DNA of 5,380 bases. Origin: Verrucomicrobiales bacterium. Its GTDB lineage: Bacteria > Verrucomicrobiota > Verrucomicrobiia > Verrucomicrobiales > V1-33. The DNA is taken from the NCBI GenBank assembly GCA_023253575.1, contig JALRGB010000747.1, forward strand, positions 1 to 5,380. Reading direction: 5' to 3'. This document shows positions 5,016 through 5,380 of this stretch, in pieces (within the stretch, counting starts at the first letter, position 1; each line of letters opens with the position of its first letter). The position numbers were made by a program, and so were the translations under genes. The notes below the pieces were generated by a model. It searched no databases and was not told the origin of the DNA. It was given only the letters and a program-made list of their open reading frames with translations.

Positions 5016-5380
5016 CTAGCCTCGGACTCCGGCCAGATAGGCGCGGGCGTCGGGGTCGGAGGCGGACGCGAAGACTTCCTTAGCGGACCCTTCTTCGACG
5101 ATGGTGCCGGCTCCATTTCTGATCCAGAAGACTCCGAGGTGATCGGCGATGCGGCGGGCTTGAGCTAGGTTGTGGGTGACGATGACGATGGTAACTTGCT
5201 CGCGCAGGGAGAGGATTTGTTCTTCGACGACGGCCGAAGCGATGGGATCGAGGGCGCTGCAGGGTTCGTCGAAAAGAACGACTTCCGGCTGGAGGGCGAG
5301 GGCCCGGGCGATGCAGAGGCGTTGTTGTTGTCCTCCGGAGAGTTGGAGGGCGCTGAGGTCCAAGCGGGGAGAAACTTCCG
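5016..5380 (-). CDS. pstB: Phosphate ABC transporter ATP-binding protein PstB, partial (C-terminal half)
   Basis: About 121 codons from the right edge to a TAG at 5018-5016; the frame is open through the edge, so the N-terminal half with Walker A and the Q-loop lies outside the window. Visible in order are the ABC signature LSGGQQQRLCIARALA, Walker B plus D-loop VVLFDEPCSALDP, and the H-loop IVTHN. QQQRLCIARA and DEPCSALDP are characteristic of PstB among ABC ATPases. PstB drives high-affinity phosphate import with PstS, PstC and PstA at the inner membrane. The C-terminus (DPDARAYLAGVRG) differs from the usual DYITGRFG-like ending, so this may be a divergent subgroup. A TTG or other codon inside the window is not the start. 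The next gene downstream is the 2OG oxygenase rather than phoU. Confidence 0.93.
   Translation of the reverse strand, partial: EVSPRLDLSALQLSGGQQQRLCIARALALQPEVVLFDEPCSALDPIASAVVEEQILSLREQVTIVIVTHNLAQARRIADHLGVFWIRNGAGTIVEEGSAKEVFASASDPDARAYLAGVRG

Overview
The window looks like chromosomal DNA of a G+C-rich Gram-negative bacterium, most likely of the Planctomycetes-Verrucomicrobia-Chlamydiae (PVC) group and probably Verrucomicrobia. The evidence is indirect. There is a twin-arginine Gfo/Idh/MocA oxidoreductase of the kind these phyla carry in many copies. There is a secreted LamG-like/PKD-like protein with a C-terminal 'LWPP' Ig-like domain. None of the visible gene starts has a good Shine-Dalgarno sequence. 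A partial gene at the left edge may be a verrucomicrobial pilus-associated protein. No mobile element, CRISPR array, tRNA or rRNA gene was recognised.

Layout, left to right. (1) 3-611, + strand: 3' end of an unrecognised envelope-type protein with an Ala/Pro-rich linker and a PilP/GspC-like C-terminal beta module, followed by a good intrinsic terminator (632-674). (2) 675-1215: about 540 bp with no convincing gene. It holds three small hairpins, three copies of ACCGGAG, coding-like but broken open stretches on the - strand, and a strong 8-bp hairpin at 1163-1182. (3) 1216-2535, - strand: complete exported Gfo/Idh/MocA oxidoreductase. (4) 2536-2780: divergent intergenic region that ends in an AT-rich block with a candidate promoter and a perfect 10-bp inverted repeat. 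(5) 2781-4460, + strand: complete 559-residue secreted multidomain protein. (6) 4541-4915, - strand: short 2-oxoglutarate/Fe(II) oxygenase whose catalytic residues are intact but whose N-terminal part is missing. (7) 5016-5380, - strand: C-terminal half of the phosphate ABC transporter ATPase PstB, running off the right edge.

The genes do not form one obvious pathway. The oxidoreductase and the secreted protein are divergently transcribed from one 245-bp region and could share control; both are predicted to leave the cytoplasm and both could act on carbohydrate-type material, but that link is inference. The oxygenase lies 100 bp downstream of pstB on the same strand, where many genomes have phoU, and may be read through from it. 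I found no clear novel defence or mobile system. The items most worth a second look are the truncated oxygenase next to pstB, the inverted repeat over the secreted-protein start, the decayed-looking region at 820-1130, and a strand-composition change near 1.15 kb.
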